Shown here one piece after another: positions 7,654-15,824 of a DNA stretch of 17,120 nt. Made by a program: the position numbers and the translations under genes. The notes beneath the pieces are model-generated. The model had not been told where the DNA came from. It did not search any database and saw only the letters and a list, made by a program, of their open reading frames with translations. This DNA comes from JADHUC01 sp964617665. Its GTDB lineage: Bacteria > Planctomycetota > Planctomycetia > Pirellulales > Pirellulaceae. The stretch's first letter is position 1; each line of letters begins with the position of its first letter. The stretch spans positions 1 to 17,120 of the forward strand of contig CAZUAH010000290.1 in NCBI GenBank assembly GCA_964617665.1, written 5' to 3'.

Positions 7654-7674
7654 CCCGTGCAGAACTTGCACGGG
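7654..7674. repeat. Perfect hairpin between the rhomboid and PhoD-like genes
   Basis: An 8-bp perfect inverted repeat, CCCGTGCA and TGCACGGG, with a 5-base loop, in the 114-base gap. Neither strand has a T run after it, so it is not a normal intrinsic terminator. An mRNA processing or stability element between two co-transcribed genes, or a protein-binding palindrome upstream of the PhoD-like gene, are both possible. Confidence 0.5.
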
Positions 7675-7724
7675 AAACGGAATGACCGAACGACGCGTGT
7701 GTCGAGCGGGAGGCGAAGCGGAAA

Positions 7725-8603
7725 TCACTTATGTTTTTTTCGCATGCGACGGCTGTATTCCTCCAAGATGCGACGCTCCTTGGATGTCAGGCTGTCCATG
7801 CCTTCACGGTTGACTTTCGCCAGAATGCGATCGGCCTCCTCGTCTTGCTTCTCGTACTGCCCATCCGGGTCATGGATTTTCAGTTTCGGACGCCGCTTGA
7901 GTCGCGGAGCCGAGAATCCGCCGCCACCAGAACCGGGCAACAGGCGGCCGATATTCCAGCCGAAACGGTAATAGCAGATGGCAAATGCGGCACCGACCAG
8001 ATGAACGTCGAACGCCACGTCCTGTGCAGCGGATGCGAAGAGGGTGTTGTAGACGTTTCCGCCAATGATCATCACACCAACGACCCACGCCGGCACGGGG
8101 AGCACGAGAAACAGCAATATCGTCCGCTTGGGATAGTGGAATACAAACAGCAGAATAACGGCAGTCACCGCACCCGAGGCACCTATCAGCGGGCCCCATG
8201 TGTCGGGGTCTGAGGAGAAATATTCTCTCAGGCACCAGACTAATGATCCCAGGACCAGCGCAAAAAGGTAGATCCTGAGGAACTCCTTTGGGCCGTAGAC
8301 CGTTTCGATATCTCGACCGAAGATCCACAGGCCGAACATGTTCCAGAAAACGTGCCCAATCGACAAAGGGTCGTGCGCGAAACCGTAGGTCACAAGCTTC
8401 CACAGCAACCACGGCTTTTCGAGCACTGATGGCTCGACGGCCAACGCGTCCAGCATCAGCCAGTTGTTCTCGCCAGCGAACTTGTTCAGCAGATACAACG
8501 CCGCAGTGACGATGACCAGCTTGGTCACCAACATCTGCCCGCCGAATTGAACGCCGGGCGGCCGCTGTTCATCGCGATAGTAGTCGCGGTCGTACACTCC
8601 CAT
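7725..8603 (-). CDS. Rhomboid-family intramembrane serine protease with C-terminal soluble tail
   Basis: A 292-residue protein. About six transmembrane helices span residues 25-215. Rhomboid hallmarks: HVFWNMFG (84-91) with the oxyanion-hole Asn88 region, GASGA (141-145) with nucleophile Ser143, and VHLVGAA (200-206) with catalytic His201, so the Ser-His dyad is intact. Rhomboids cut transmembrane substrates within the membrane. After a Gly-rich linker (224-229) and a basic stretch comes a charged cytosolic tail (about 240-292) with DEEADRILAKVNREGMDSLTSKERRIL, a helical motif common at the C-terminus of bacteroidete and planctomycete rhomboids (DUF6576-like, from memory). The ATG at 8603 has GAGG six bases upstream. 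The PhoD-like gene follows on the same strand after 114 bases. The natural substrate is unknown. Confidence 0.9.
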   Translation of the reverse strand: MGVYDRDYYRDEQRPPGVQFGGQMLVTKLVIVTAALYLLNKFAGENNWLMLDALAVEPSVLEKPWLLWKLVTYGFAHDPLSIGHVFWNMFGLWIFGRDIETVYGPKEFLRIYLFALVLGSLVWCLREYFSSDPDTWGPLIGASGAVTAVILLFVFHYPKRTILLFLVLPVPAWVVGVMIIGGNVYNTLFASAAQDVAFDVHLVGAAFAICYYRFGWNIGRLLPGSGGGGFSAPRLKRRPKLKIHDPDGQYEKQDEEADRILAKVNREGMDSLTSKERRILEEYSRRMRKKHK

Positions 8604-8708
8604 AGGAGGCCTCGAAGAATTCGTCTTCCTGGACTCATTTGCAGCGAATCTAGGGACATCTTACGTGGAATGGCCGAGAATGGCGAGTACAGTTGGAGCC
8701 ACGCAAAG

Positions 8709-8730
8709 AGTCTGCCAAGGCGGGCAGATT
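8709..8730 (-). terminator. Candidate terminator after the coiled-coil membrane protein gene
   Basis: Twelve bases past the stop of the gene at 8743-10230, a stem TCTGCC/GGCAGA (extendable by a G-U and an A-U pair) closes a 6-base loop. On the minus strand it is followed by CTCTTT, a short, impure T run. A weak intrinsic terminator is the simplest reading; it would separate this gene from the rhomboid gene. Confidence 0.45.
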
Positions 8731-8742
8731 GCGAAATGCGGG

Positions 8743-10230
8743 CTATTCAGCGGATGTTGGGGTGGCTGCTCGCGCGGTCGCTTCTGCCGCACGACGCTTG
8801 ATCTCGATGGCCCATTGGCGCTGTAACTTGGTCAACTCGTCCGCCAATTGATTGTTGGACCGATACAGTGCACTCAACTCCTGAAGGCTCTTCCGCCACT
8901 GCAACTCCATTCCTCGTGCATAGGCTGTAGCTTCATCCCGTTCTTGCCGGAATCCGGCCAAATCTCGCTCCAGTTTGACCTTTTCCTCGTTGTAGGCGAG
9001 GATATCCGCGTCCACCTTTGCCTTGAGCGCCACAAAGGTGTCGAGTTCCCGCTTCGCACGGGTGATGGATTCGTCCAATTCGATACGTCGATCGCGTGCC
9101 TCGCGGAAGAAGCGGGCGTAGTCGTGAAGGTCCCGCCGGTAGAGTGGTTTCACCTTCTCGCACAAGCCATCGGCAATCAGAGTGTCGGCCGTGTCCAGGT
9201 CAAATATGCCCTCATCGCCGACCTCGAATTCCACCGTACCCTCTTCGCCGCGCCGCACACGGCCCTCGATGGCGCGGCCGCTGGTGTCGAAATACCGACC
9301 ATCGGGTGCCAAGAGCGACTGCTCGGTATCACTGTCCACTTGAATCGTGTGGGCCTTCACGAATTTCACCAACATCCAAGTATTCTCGGGCGGATCGTCC
9401 TCGGTGGCCTCTCGATTGAAGCGATAGTACTGGTCGATAATCGCGTCGTACTTGTCCTGAGGCAAACCGGGATTGGGTATGTACGTGGCCAATTCTGTCT
9501 TGTCCAACCCAACCATTCTCTTCTCGGTTTCGTCCATTTCTGCCAGAATTTCGTGGCCGTCCAGCGGCATGATCTCGTACAAGGCCCAGGTGGCTCTGCC
9601 CTGGTTGATTCTCTGCACCTGATCGGGGTGTAGTGGAAGCATCGCCGTGAGGACTACGTCGGTGGGTGTAGCATTGCTGACGGAGAAGTCGCCCAGATAG
9701 GCCGCAGGGACTCGCCAGCCGTCAGCGTTATCCACCTCGGCAAAGGCATGCAGACGTGTCTTGACGATAATCCCGTTGGGCGCAGGCGTTGTGCCTTGCG
9801 GCAGACTCGCCGGTACCGTACGAACTTGAAGCGTGAACGTAGCGGGATTTGCATTCGACGCGGGTAGGACGGGGGTGCATTCGCGCCAGACCCGGCCACG
9901 TTCTTCCAACGCCCTGTCACGTTCGGCCCGCAGGCTGCGGATGGAATCATCCGACTGCTTCACCTCGTTCAAGTCGCCGTGTTGTAGTTGCTGATGCTCT
10001 GCTTCTGCCTTCGCAATCTCCTTCGTGTACGCTTCGAAATGCGTTTGCCAAGCGTCGTGTGTCTTGAGCGACATCGACGCGATCCAGAGAAACGCAGCAG
10101 CACCGGCGAACACAAGAAACGAGAAGAAGACGTGCGTGAAGCGCCAAGTCTTCCAACACATCACCAACAGGAAGATGAAGAAGACGGCTGCCAAGCCGCC
10201 GACTATCTGTAGGACGAGCGGGTTATCCAT
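8743..10230 (-). CDS. Hypothetical membrane protein with two N-terminal helices and long coiled coils
   Basis: A 495-residue protein of no family I recognise. Two transmembrane helices (about 5-25 and 34-52) place the rest on one side of the membrane. A first coiled coil spans about 60-112. A middle globular region (about 120-360) is beta-rich in parts (TFTLQVRTV, GIIVKTRLHAFAEVD, GTVEFEVGDEGIFDL) and contains the Trp-rich GRATWALYEIMPLDG. A long second coiled coil (about 366-488, heptad-like with alternating Lys/Arg/Glu) ends in an Ala/Thr-rich tail. The ATG at 10230 has no clear Shine-Dalgarno. A near-consensus sigma70 promoter lies about 50 bases upstream of the start, so it is transcribed independently of the FtsX-type gene. 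The architecture suggests an envelope scaffold or spacer protein; that is inference only. Confidence 0.8.
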   Translation of the reverse strand: MDNPLVLQIVGGLAAVFFIFLLVMCWKTWRFTHVFFSFLVFAGAAAFLWIASMSLKTHDAWQTHFEAYTKEIAKAEAEHQQLQHGDLNEVKQSDDSIRSLRAERDRALEERGRVWRECTPVLPASNANPATFTLQVRTVPASLPQGTTPAPNGIIVKTRLHAFAEVDNADGWRVPAAYLGDFSVSNATPTDVVLTAMLPLHPDQVQRINQGRATWALYEIMPLDGHEILAEMDETEKRMVGLDKTELATYIPNPGLPQDKYDAIIDQYYRFNREATEDDPPENTWMLVKFVKAHTIQVDSDTEQSLLAPDGRYFDTSGRAIEGRVRRGEEGTVEFEVGDEGIFDLDTADTLIADGLCEKVKPLYRRDLHDYARFFREARDRRIELDESITRAKRELDTFVALKAKVDADILAYNEEKVKLERDLAGFRQERDEATAYARGMELQWRKSLQELSALYRSNNQLADELTKLQRQWAIEIKRRAAEATARAATPTSAE

Positions 10231-10533
10231 GACGCTAATTGCTGACTATCAAAGGAGTTCGAACGCCTTACCATGCGATAATAAGTTGGGGAACCCAGGG
10301 TGTCAAGCTTTAGGGATTCCACAAACCGTAAGGGCGCACGCCCGTTAGGCTGCGTTGCCCGGTTATTCGTGTTGAACCGGCAGGACTATTTCCGACTTCC
10401 GCCAAAATAGGGGGAAACGGGAAACGAAGCGCACAAACCCTTACATACCGCAGACTTTGGCTACAAACAGGCCAATCCATATCCAAGTATCGGTTTGGTT
10501 CTGAGGTCGCGTCCAATAACAAAGACACGTTGC
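10231..10533. other. Intergenic region between the FtsX-type and coiled-coil genes
   Basis: About 300 bases without a gene. It contains the sigma70-like promoter at 10278-10306 and a 6-bp inverted repeat CCGGTT/AACCGG (10359-10364 and 10375-10380) with no T run. No terminator is obvious right after the permease gene. Confidence 0.5.
10278..10306 (-). promoter_or_regulatory. Near-consensus sigma70 promoter of the coiled-coil membrane protein gene
   Basis: On the minus strand, a perfect -35 TTGACA (10301-10306), a 17-base spacer and a -10 TATTAT (10278-10283, five of six consensus). Transcription would start near 10271, giving a 5' leader of about 40 bases before the ATG at 10230. It is the best promoter match in the window. 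Confidence 0.72.
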
Positions 10534-12915
10534 TCATTCCTTTACTTTCAACGCTTCAACGTAGTCCATTTGCCTGATTTTCCGTTGCACGGCGCAGTGA
10601 GCAATCAACGCGAACAGCACGGATAACCCTATCGTGGACAGCCAAATCCACGATGCGCTGACGATGGGCAGACGCAGCAAATCGCTCTCATAGGCCATAG
10701 CCGTGAGGATCGTGAGCAGATATCCCACAGGGAATCCCAGCAGTGTGCCGGTCATGTTTACCAGGATACTCTCGCGCAGAAAGACTCCGCCCACACGCCA
10801 ATGGTCATACCCCATGGCCAGAAATGTCGCCACTTCGCGTTGCCGTTCCGCCAAGCTGACCATCGACGCATTTACGACGCTGCCAAAGAAAACCGAGCCG
10901 GAGAACACGATTAGCATACCGATCAAGACCCACTGGTTCATCACCAGCGTCTTCTGCAGGTTCTCGATGGAATCACGGCGCAACACTACCGAACGAACCG
11001 CCGGGGTCTGTTTCAGTCGATGATACATCTGCGCGAGATCGTCCGGTTGACCGCTGGTCGTCAATTGGGCTCCGTTCATCACGAATTCCTCGCCGACCAA
11101 GCGACTGAGGTACTGCAGATCGGCGTAGGCGGATAATCCCATGTAGCTGTCAGCAACTCTGGCAATTGCCACGTCGACCGGTCGCCGTTCTCCCTTGACG
11201 GGAATCATCGTCACGCGCCCACCCCTCTCGACATGCAGGATCGACGCGAGTCGGCGGCTGATGACGATTCCCGTTTCGGGCAGCGCAATCGGGCGGGCCT
11301 CGGTGTCACGCGGAATCGTCAACCGCGCGTCGGGCAACAGCCCAACGACGCCGCCTTTGCGCCGGTACGGTCCGTGCACGAAGGTGCAGGCAACATTCAA
11401 CAAAGGCTCGGCGTGGTCGATGCCCGGAAGATTGCGTACCTCCGTCAAAGCGTCCTGACCGCGCTCGCTTTCAAAAGCCAGATCGATGTCACTCCGCGAG
11501 ACACGTTTGAACTCGAAGTCCAAAAGATACTGCGACGATTCCAGCATCATGAATCCACTGACCAGCAGGCCTGCTCCCATGGCGGCTGCGAACACCCCGG
11601 CCAACGTGCGCACGCGCGCTCGAAAGATACTCCGAATTGCCATCCGTGAACTGCTACTCAGCCGACTCCACGACGCACCGAACCACCGTTCCAGCACGAT
11701 CGCTTGACCGCTGCGCGGCGGCTCCGGTCGCATGGCCTCAGCCGCCTGCATCCGAAGCATGGACCGTGCTCCGTGCAGACAGCCCAGGACCGAGCAAACC
11801 AGACTGATTGAGATACCGACGGCATGTGTGTACAGGTAGAACCGACTGCTAAGATCCGGAAACTCGAAGAAGAGCCGATAAATCCACGTCATTAACGTCG
11901 ACGACAGATATCCCAGCACACTGCCCGCCAGTCCCCCTATTACGCCGACCATAAGGCCGAACCCAAGGAAGTGCCGAAATACTGCCCAGTCGCCATAGCC
12001 AATGGCTTTCAGCGTGCCGACGACCGTCCGCTGTTGACGTGCCAGCCGGTTGATCAACACGTTCAACACCAGAGCTGCCACCGCCAGAAAGATCGCAGGG
12101 ACAACGGTAGCAAACGCTCCCAAACCGGCGATTTCGCTGGAAAGAAACAGATTGGACGGTTGGTCGCGCAACGGAGTGACTTGAAATACGCCAAATGGCT
12201 CCAACAGTAGCTCGGCGCGTCGCAGAGTCTCGCTATTCTCGCGCCGTGCATCGCGAGTAAGGCGCCCAACGACCTGATTCGCGGCTCCTTCGAAGTCGAA
12301 GATCTCCTCGGCGTATGTGTGTTTGATGTAAAATACACCGAAACTGCGCGGATCGGGTACCAACTCGCCCGGCCCCAACAGATAGGTGAATTCGCTGGCG
12401 ATCCCCGTGCCGACAACCAGAAACTCCTCGCGGCGTTTGTTCAGCAGCAGATGGATCCAGTCGCCAGGCATCAGGCCATGTTCGCGAGCAAAGGCGTCGT
12501 TGACGATCACCTCGTTCGGGCGACGTTGGGTGAAGTAGTGTCCTCGCCGCGGCACGATGCCGTTGATGGGGGCCGTCGGCGTGTCCGGAAGCGAGATAAC
12601 CAGCGCATTGATCGGCTTCAGTACGTCGGGCAAATCGACGGTGGCCGAAAACTGAATCCGTGGATGAATCTCCGTCACGCCCGGCAGGTCCGCCAGCAGA
12701 GCCAACTCGGAGACCGGGGCCTTCTTCAGGTCGATCCAGAAATCCGCCATGCGGCATTGGCGGTAATAACGTCCTTTGGCCTGCTCCAAATTGTGGTAGG
12801 CCGACTGCATCGAGACGAAGCACGTAACCCCAATGGCGATAATGCTGGCAATCGTCAGCAAGAGCCACTTCGAGTGGTACAGATCGCGAATTAGCTTTAG
12901 CCGAAGGGTGTTCAC
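10534..12915 (-). CDS. FtsX/MacB-type ABC transporter permease
   Basis: A 793-residue permease with two FtsX units. Helix 1 (about 17-36) is followed by a large extracytoplasmic domain (about 40-260) of MacB type. Three helices (about 265-290, 315-345, 362-382) come next, then a second N-terminal helix (about 436-458), a second extracytoplasmic domain (about 460-655) and three more helices (about 660-685, 712-740, 752-776). The cytoplasmic loop motif occurs twice: QQRTVVGTLKAIGYGDWAVF (294-313) and RQREVATFLAMGYDHWRV (691-708). Such permeases couple cytoplasmic ATP hydrolysis to lipid, lipoprotein or peptide handling in the envelope. No ATPase gene is in the window. The start is GTG (12915) without a visible Shine-Dalgarno; no ATG exists upstream in frame, and the protein begins MNTLRLKLIRDLYHSKW as the family does. 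It is divergent from the TPR gene. Confidence 0.9.
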   Translation of the reverse strand: MNTLRLKLIRDLYHSKWLLLTIASIIAIGVTCFVSMQSAYHNLEQAKGRYYRQCRMADFWIDLKKAPVSELALLADLPGVTEIHPRIQFSATVDLPDVLKPINALVISLPDTPTAPINGIVPRRGHYFTQRRPNEVIVNDAFAREHGLMPGDWIHLLLNKRREEFLVVGTGIASEFTYLLGPGELVPDPRSFGVFYIKHTYAEEIFDFEGAANQVVGRLTRDARRENSETLRRAELLLEPFGVFQVTPLRDQPSNLFLSSEIAGLGAFATVVPAIFLAVAALVLNVLINRLARQQRTVVGTLKAIGYGDWAVFRHFLGFGLMVGVIGGLAGSVLGYLSSTLMTWIYRLFFEFPDLSSRFYLYTHAVGISISLVCSVLGCLHGARSMLRMQAAEAMRPEPPRSGQAIVLERWFGASWSRLSSSSRMAIRSIFRARVRTLAGVFAAAMGAGLLVSGFMMLESSQYLLDFEFKRVSRSDIDLAFESERGQDALTEVRNLPGIDHAEPLLNVACTFVHGPYRRKGGVVGLLPDARLTIPRDTEARPIALPETGIVISRRLASILHVERGGRVTMIPVKGERRPVDVAIARVADSYMGLSAYADLQYLSRLVGEEFVMNGAQLTTSGQPDDLAQMYHRLKQTPAVRSVVLRRDSIENLQKTLVMNQWVLIGMLIVFSGSVFFGSVVNASMVSLAERQREVATFLAMGYDHWRVGGVFLRESILVNMTGTLLGFPVGYLLTILTAMAYESDLLRLPIVSASWIWLSTIGLSVLFALIAHCAVQRKIRQMDYVEALKVKE

Positions 12916-13046
12916 GGGACCGGCTATGTGACTCCAACTATATGTACGTCTGCCAAGCGTACGGTTCGGCCTTTCAACAAGGGTGTTTGTGGGGGTAGAA
13001 TTCTATTGGGCACAGGCAGCGTTATCGTCAAACACGAACTTTACCA
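12916..13046. promoter_or_regulatory. Divergent promoter region for the permease and TPR genes
   Basis: The 131-base gap must drive both genes. Toward the TPR gene there is a TAGAAT (12996-13001) with only a poor -35. Toward the permease there is a TATAGT (12937-12942) about 20 bases from the GTG start, also with a poor -35. TAGAATTCTA (12996-13005) is a 10-bp palindrome. These calls are weak individually; the region's role follows from gene orientation. Confidence 0.35.
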
Positions 13047-15575
13047 ATGCTCGATAGTAACCGGCAAGTCTTCTGGCTTCTAGCAGTCCCCTCGCTGGTA
13101 CTCCTTTTCCTGCAATCCGCAGCCCAATCTGCCTCGAACGACGAGCGTTTCCTGGAAGGCCTGCGCGCACGCCGACTTTTTGGGTTGGCCGAGTCGTTCT
13201 GCCGCGAGCGGCTAGCAGATGACGAATTGGCCAACGTTGACCGGGCGGTTCTGACGGGCGAGTTGATCCGGTGTTACGTCGGGCAGGCTGTTAATGCGCC
13301 GCCACAAGATCGCGAGCCATTTTGGCTGCGGGCTCGGGACACGGCGAATGAATTCCAGCAAACGCACAAGGACAATCCCAGGCTAATCCTGATCCGCGTA
13401 CAGGATGCACTGACGGTTCTGACACGTGGCGAATTGCATCGCCAGGAGGCAGAAGTAGTTTTCGATCCGGGGCCGTCGACCGAATCGGCCAAGTCCGCCA
13501 TTCGCGAGGCGGTGCGGCTTCTGGAAGAACTCGATACGGAATTGGCTCGCGAGATACCGTTGCGGCATCGCCGGACGCTGAAGCCCGGCGAGTTGACGGC
13601 CGACGAGCTGATCTCGCTTGGTCACAACGTGCAGTACCAATTGGCTCGGGCCTACCGCAATCGAGCATTGTGCTACCCCAAGAGCAGTGACGATCGCATC
13701 GCCGCGCTGACACAGGCCACCGAACAGCTGCGGAAGCCGCTGTCGCAGACGACCGCCGACGATCCGCTTGTTTACCGAATTCGTATCGACCTAGCGCTTT
13801 GCGCTCGTTTGCTGGGCAGTTTCGATGCTGCACAACAGGTATTGGATACGATCGAGCGTGGCCAACCGGCGCCACCTGCCCGGTTACACGCCCGCGCGGA
13901 ATCGGCTCGACTTCGACTGGGCCAAGGACGACCTCGAGAGGCGCTGGCGGTCTTGGCACAGGGGCGTCGATTGGGCGGGAAGCTTTCCGCCCAACTGGAT
14001 TTCGCGCACCTGGAAACCTTCATTGCCCTTTGGAAGAAGGCGACGGACGACAAGGATCAAACACAAGCAGACGATTGGCGAAAGAAGGCCGTGGCCGTCG
14101 TCAAATTGATCGAACAAACTCACGGGCCGTACTGGGGGCGACGCAGTGATCTGCTGCTGGTCAATACCGCGGGCGCATCGCGAGGGCACGGCAATGTGGA
14201 AATCCTGATGCGAACCGCTGACAACCTGTATCGCAAGGGCCAGTTGGACGATGCAGTTTCGGCGTATGATCAAGCCGCGCAGGCAGCACGCGACGTGGAG
14301 GACGAGGAACAGGCGTTTGCCCTGTTCTACAAAGCCGCGCTGGTCGAACATACTCACAAGCGTCACCAGCAGGCGGCCCAGAAACTTCGCGAGTTGGGAC
14401 GCACCATGCATTCGCACGCCAAAGCGTCTGACGCACATCTGCTGGCTGCCTGGAATGCGGCGCAATGGGCCAAGGATGCCCCGCAGGGCTTGATAGCGTA
14501 TACGGAGATACTGGACGAGCATGTGCGACTGTGGCCTCAGGGGAAGACGACGGACATGGCCCGCCTATGGCTGGGACGCATAAAGGAAAGTCAGAACGAC
14601 TTGGAAGCAGCGATCGAGGCATATCAAGCCGTCTCGTCGGACCATGGCCGAGCAGAAGAAGCGATTCACTCCGCAGCTCGATGTTGGGCCACCAGACTGG
14701 ACCGATTGAAGTCGAAAGGTGAACCCTACGAAGACCTTGCCCGCGAGGCATCGGGATTCTTCGAGGGGAAAATCGCGAAGTTGCCAGACGATCCCAATGC
14801 CAAATGGAACGAATTGGACCGATTCTGCGCCGAACAGGCGGCTCGAATCTGCCTTCGTCTCACGACCGACGGCTATGCAAAGGCCGAATCGGTCCTGCGG
14901 GCGGCATTGGACGGTTTGCCCAAGCCCGATCCCGCGTGGACGGCAACGGCCCAGTCGTTGTTGGTGATCGCTTTGGCTGGCCAGCAAGGCCGCCGCGCGG
15001 AAGCAGAACAGGTCTTGGTGAAAATCGGTAGCAATTCCCCCGAGCGACTGATGGAAATGCTCGACGGTTTGGCACAAATCGCCGAATCGGCCGGGCCGCA
15101 AGTCAGACAGGAACTGGCAAATCTACAGTTGGCCGTGGCGGACAGGCTGTCGAGCAACGGTTCGCAAGTCGCGTCAGATAAGAAGCAGATGCTTGAACGC
15201 TTACGCGCCGAATCGCTGGTGCTCGCCGGACGCCGCCCCGAGGCCGTGGCCGCCTACGCCGAGCTTGCCAAGAAATACCCCGATAGCGGCAATATCCAGG
15301 AGACCTATGCCGAATTGCTGCTCGATGGCGACGACAAGGGGGCGTGGCAAGCGGCGCTGGACCAATGGCGTCGCTTGGCCGGACGCAGCCGACCGCGAAC
15401 CGATCGCTGGTTCAGAGCCAAGTACTCCGTGGCCCTCGCCCTCTTGAAGCTCGACCAACGCCAACAAGCCGCCGACCGCATACGCTATCTCCAGGCCATC
15501 CCGCCAGGTCTGAAAGGCACACCGTGGGAAGCGAAATTCCAGGAACTGCTCGAGCGGTGCGAAGGTCGTCACTGA
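13047..15575 (+). CDS. Secreted or periplasmic TPR-repeat protein
   Basis: An 842-residue helical-repeat protein. Residues 1-29 are a signal peptide (basic start, hydrophobic core LLAVPSLVLLFLQ, cleavage near SAAQSAS). The remainder is almost entirely alpha-helical with degenerate tetratricopeptide repeats. The clearest are around 383-420 (MRTADNLYRKGQLDDAVSAY) and 721-762 (LAGRRPEAVAAYAELAKKYPDS); others lie about 210-300 and 500-545. TPR arrays bind protein partners; no enzymatic domain is visible. The ATG at 13047 has no Shine-Dalgarno, as for several other genes here. It is the only plus-strand gene and is divergent from the FtsX-type permease, so the two may share control. Large exported TPR proteins of this kind are common in planctomycetes (from general knowledge); their role in the envelope is not defined. 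Confidence 0.85.
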   Translation: MLDSNRQVFWLLAVPSLVLLFLQSAAQSASNDERFLEGLRARRLFGLAESFCRERLADDELANVDRAVLTGELIRCYVGQAVNAPPQDREPFWLRARDTANEFQQTHKDNPRLILIRVQDALTVLTRGELHRQEAEVVFDPGPSTESAKSAIREAVRLLEELDTELAREIPLRHRRTLKPGELTADELISLGHNVQYQLARAYRNRALCYPKSSDDRIAALTQATEQLRKPLSQTTADDPLVYRIRIDLALCARLLGSFDAAQQVLDTIERGQPAPPARLHARAESARLRLGQGRPREALAVLAQGRRLGGKLSAQLDFAHLETFIALWKKATDDKDQTQADDWRKKAVAVVKLIEQTHGPYWGRRSDLLLVNTAGASRGHGNVEILMRTADNLYRKGQLDDAVSAYDQAAQAARDVEDEEQAFALFYKAALVEHTHKRHQQAAQKLRELGRTMHSHAKASDAHLLAAWNAAQWAKDAPQGLIAYTEILDEHVRLWPQGKTTDMARLWLGRIKESQNDLEAAIEAYQAVSSDHGRAEEAIHSAARCWATRLDRLKSKGEPYEDLAREASGFFEGKIAKLPDDPNAKWNELDRFCAEQAARICLRLTTDGYAKAESVLRAALDGLPKPDPAWTATAQSLLVIALAGQQGRRAEAEQVLVKIGSNSPERLMEMLDGLAQIAESAGPQVRQELANLQLAVADRLSSNGSQVASDKKQMLERLRAESLVLAGRRPEAVAAYAELAKKYPDSGNIQETYAELLLDGDDKGAWQAALDQWRRLAGRSRPRTDRWFRAKYSVALALLKLDQRQQAADRIRYLQAIPPGLKGTPWEAKFQELLERCEGRH

Positions 15576-15824
15576 GTGAGGCGGTGCGACTGCCAACGTC
15601 TCACCTCGTGGCCCGTTGTCGCTTGCTGGTGCTCTGCTTGGCGCAACGGAAACCGGATCTGCCCCATCTCAACAGAGGGTGCTCGTGAGCGACAAAACCC
15701 GTCGACCCGAGTCACTGTAGAACCTCACAACGCCGTGGCTTTTCCCGTACGCGCCTAGTACAGCAAGTCCGTTCCCACATGGCAGCATTTCTTTCCCGTT
15801 GGCGACACCCGCGAGACACAGCGT

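Noticed and set aside
8848..9633. Plus-strand ORF of 261 codons inside the coiled-coil gene
   Set aside because: Antisense shadow; coiled-coil codon patterns leave the opposite strand open. No ribosome site or recognisable domain.
10359..10380. CCGGTT/AACCGG inverted repeat as terminator of the permease gene
   Set aside because: Long 10-base loop, only six pairs, no T run, and about 150 bases past the stop.
15576..15824. Possible small genes or a bidirectional terminator between the convergent TPR and LRR genes
   Set aside because: Short ORFs here have no start signal, and I found only a 5-bp GTGAG/CTCAC repeat without a T run.
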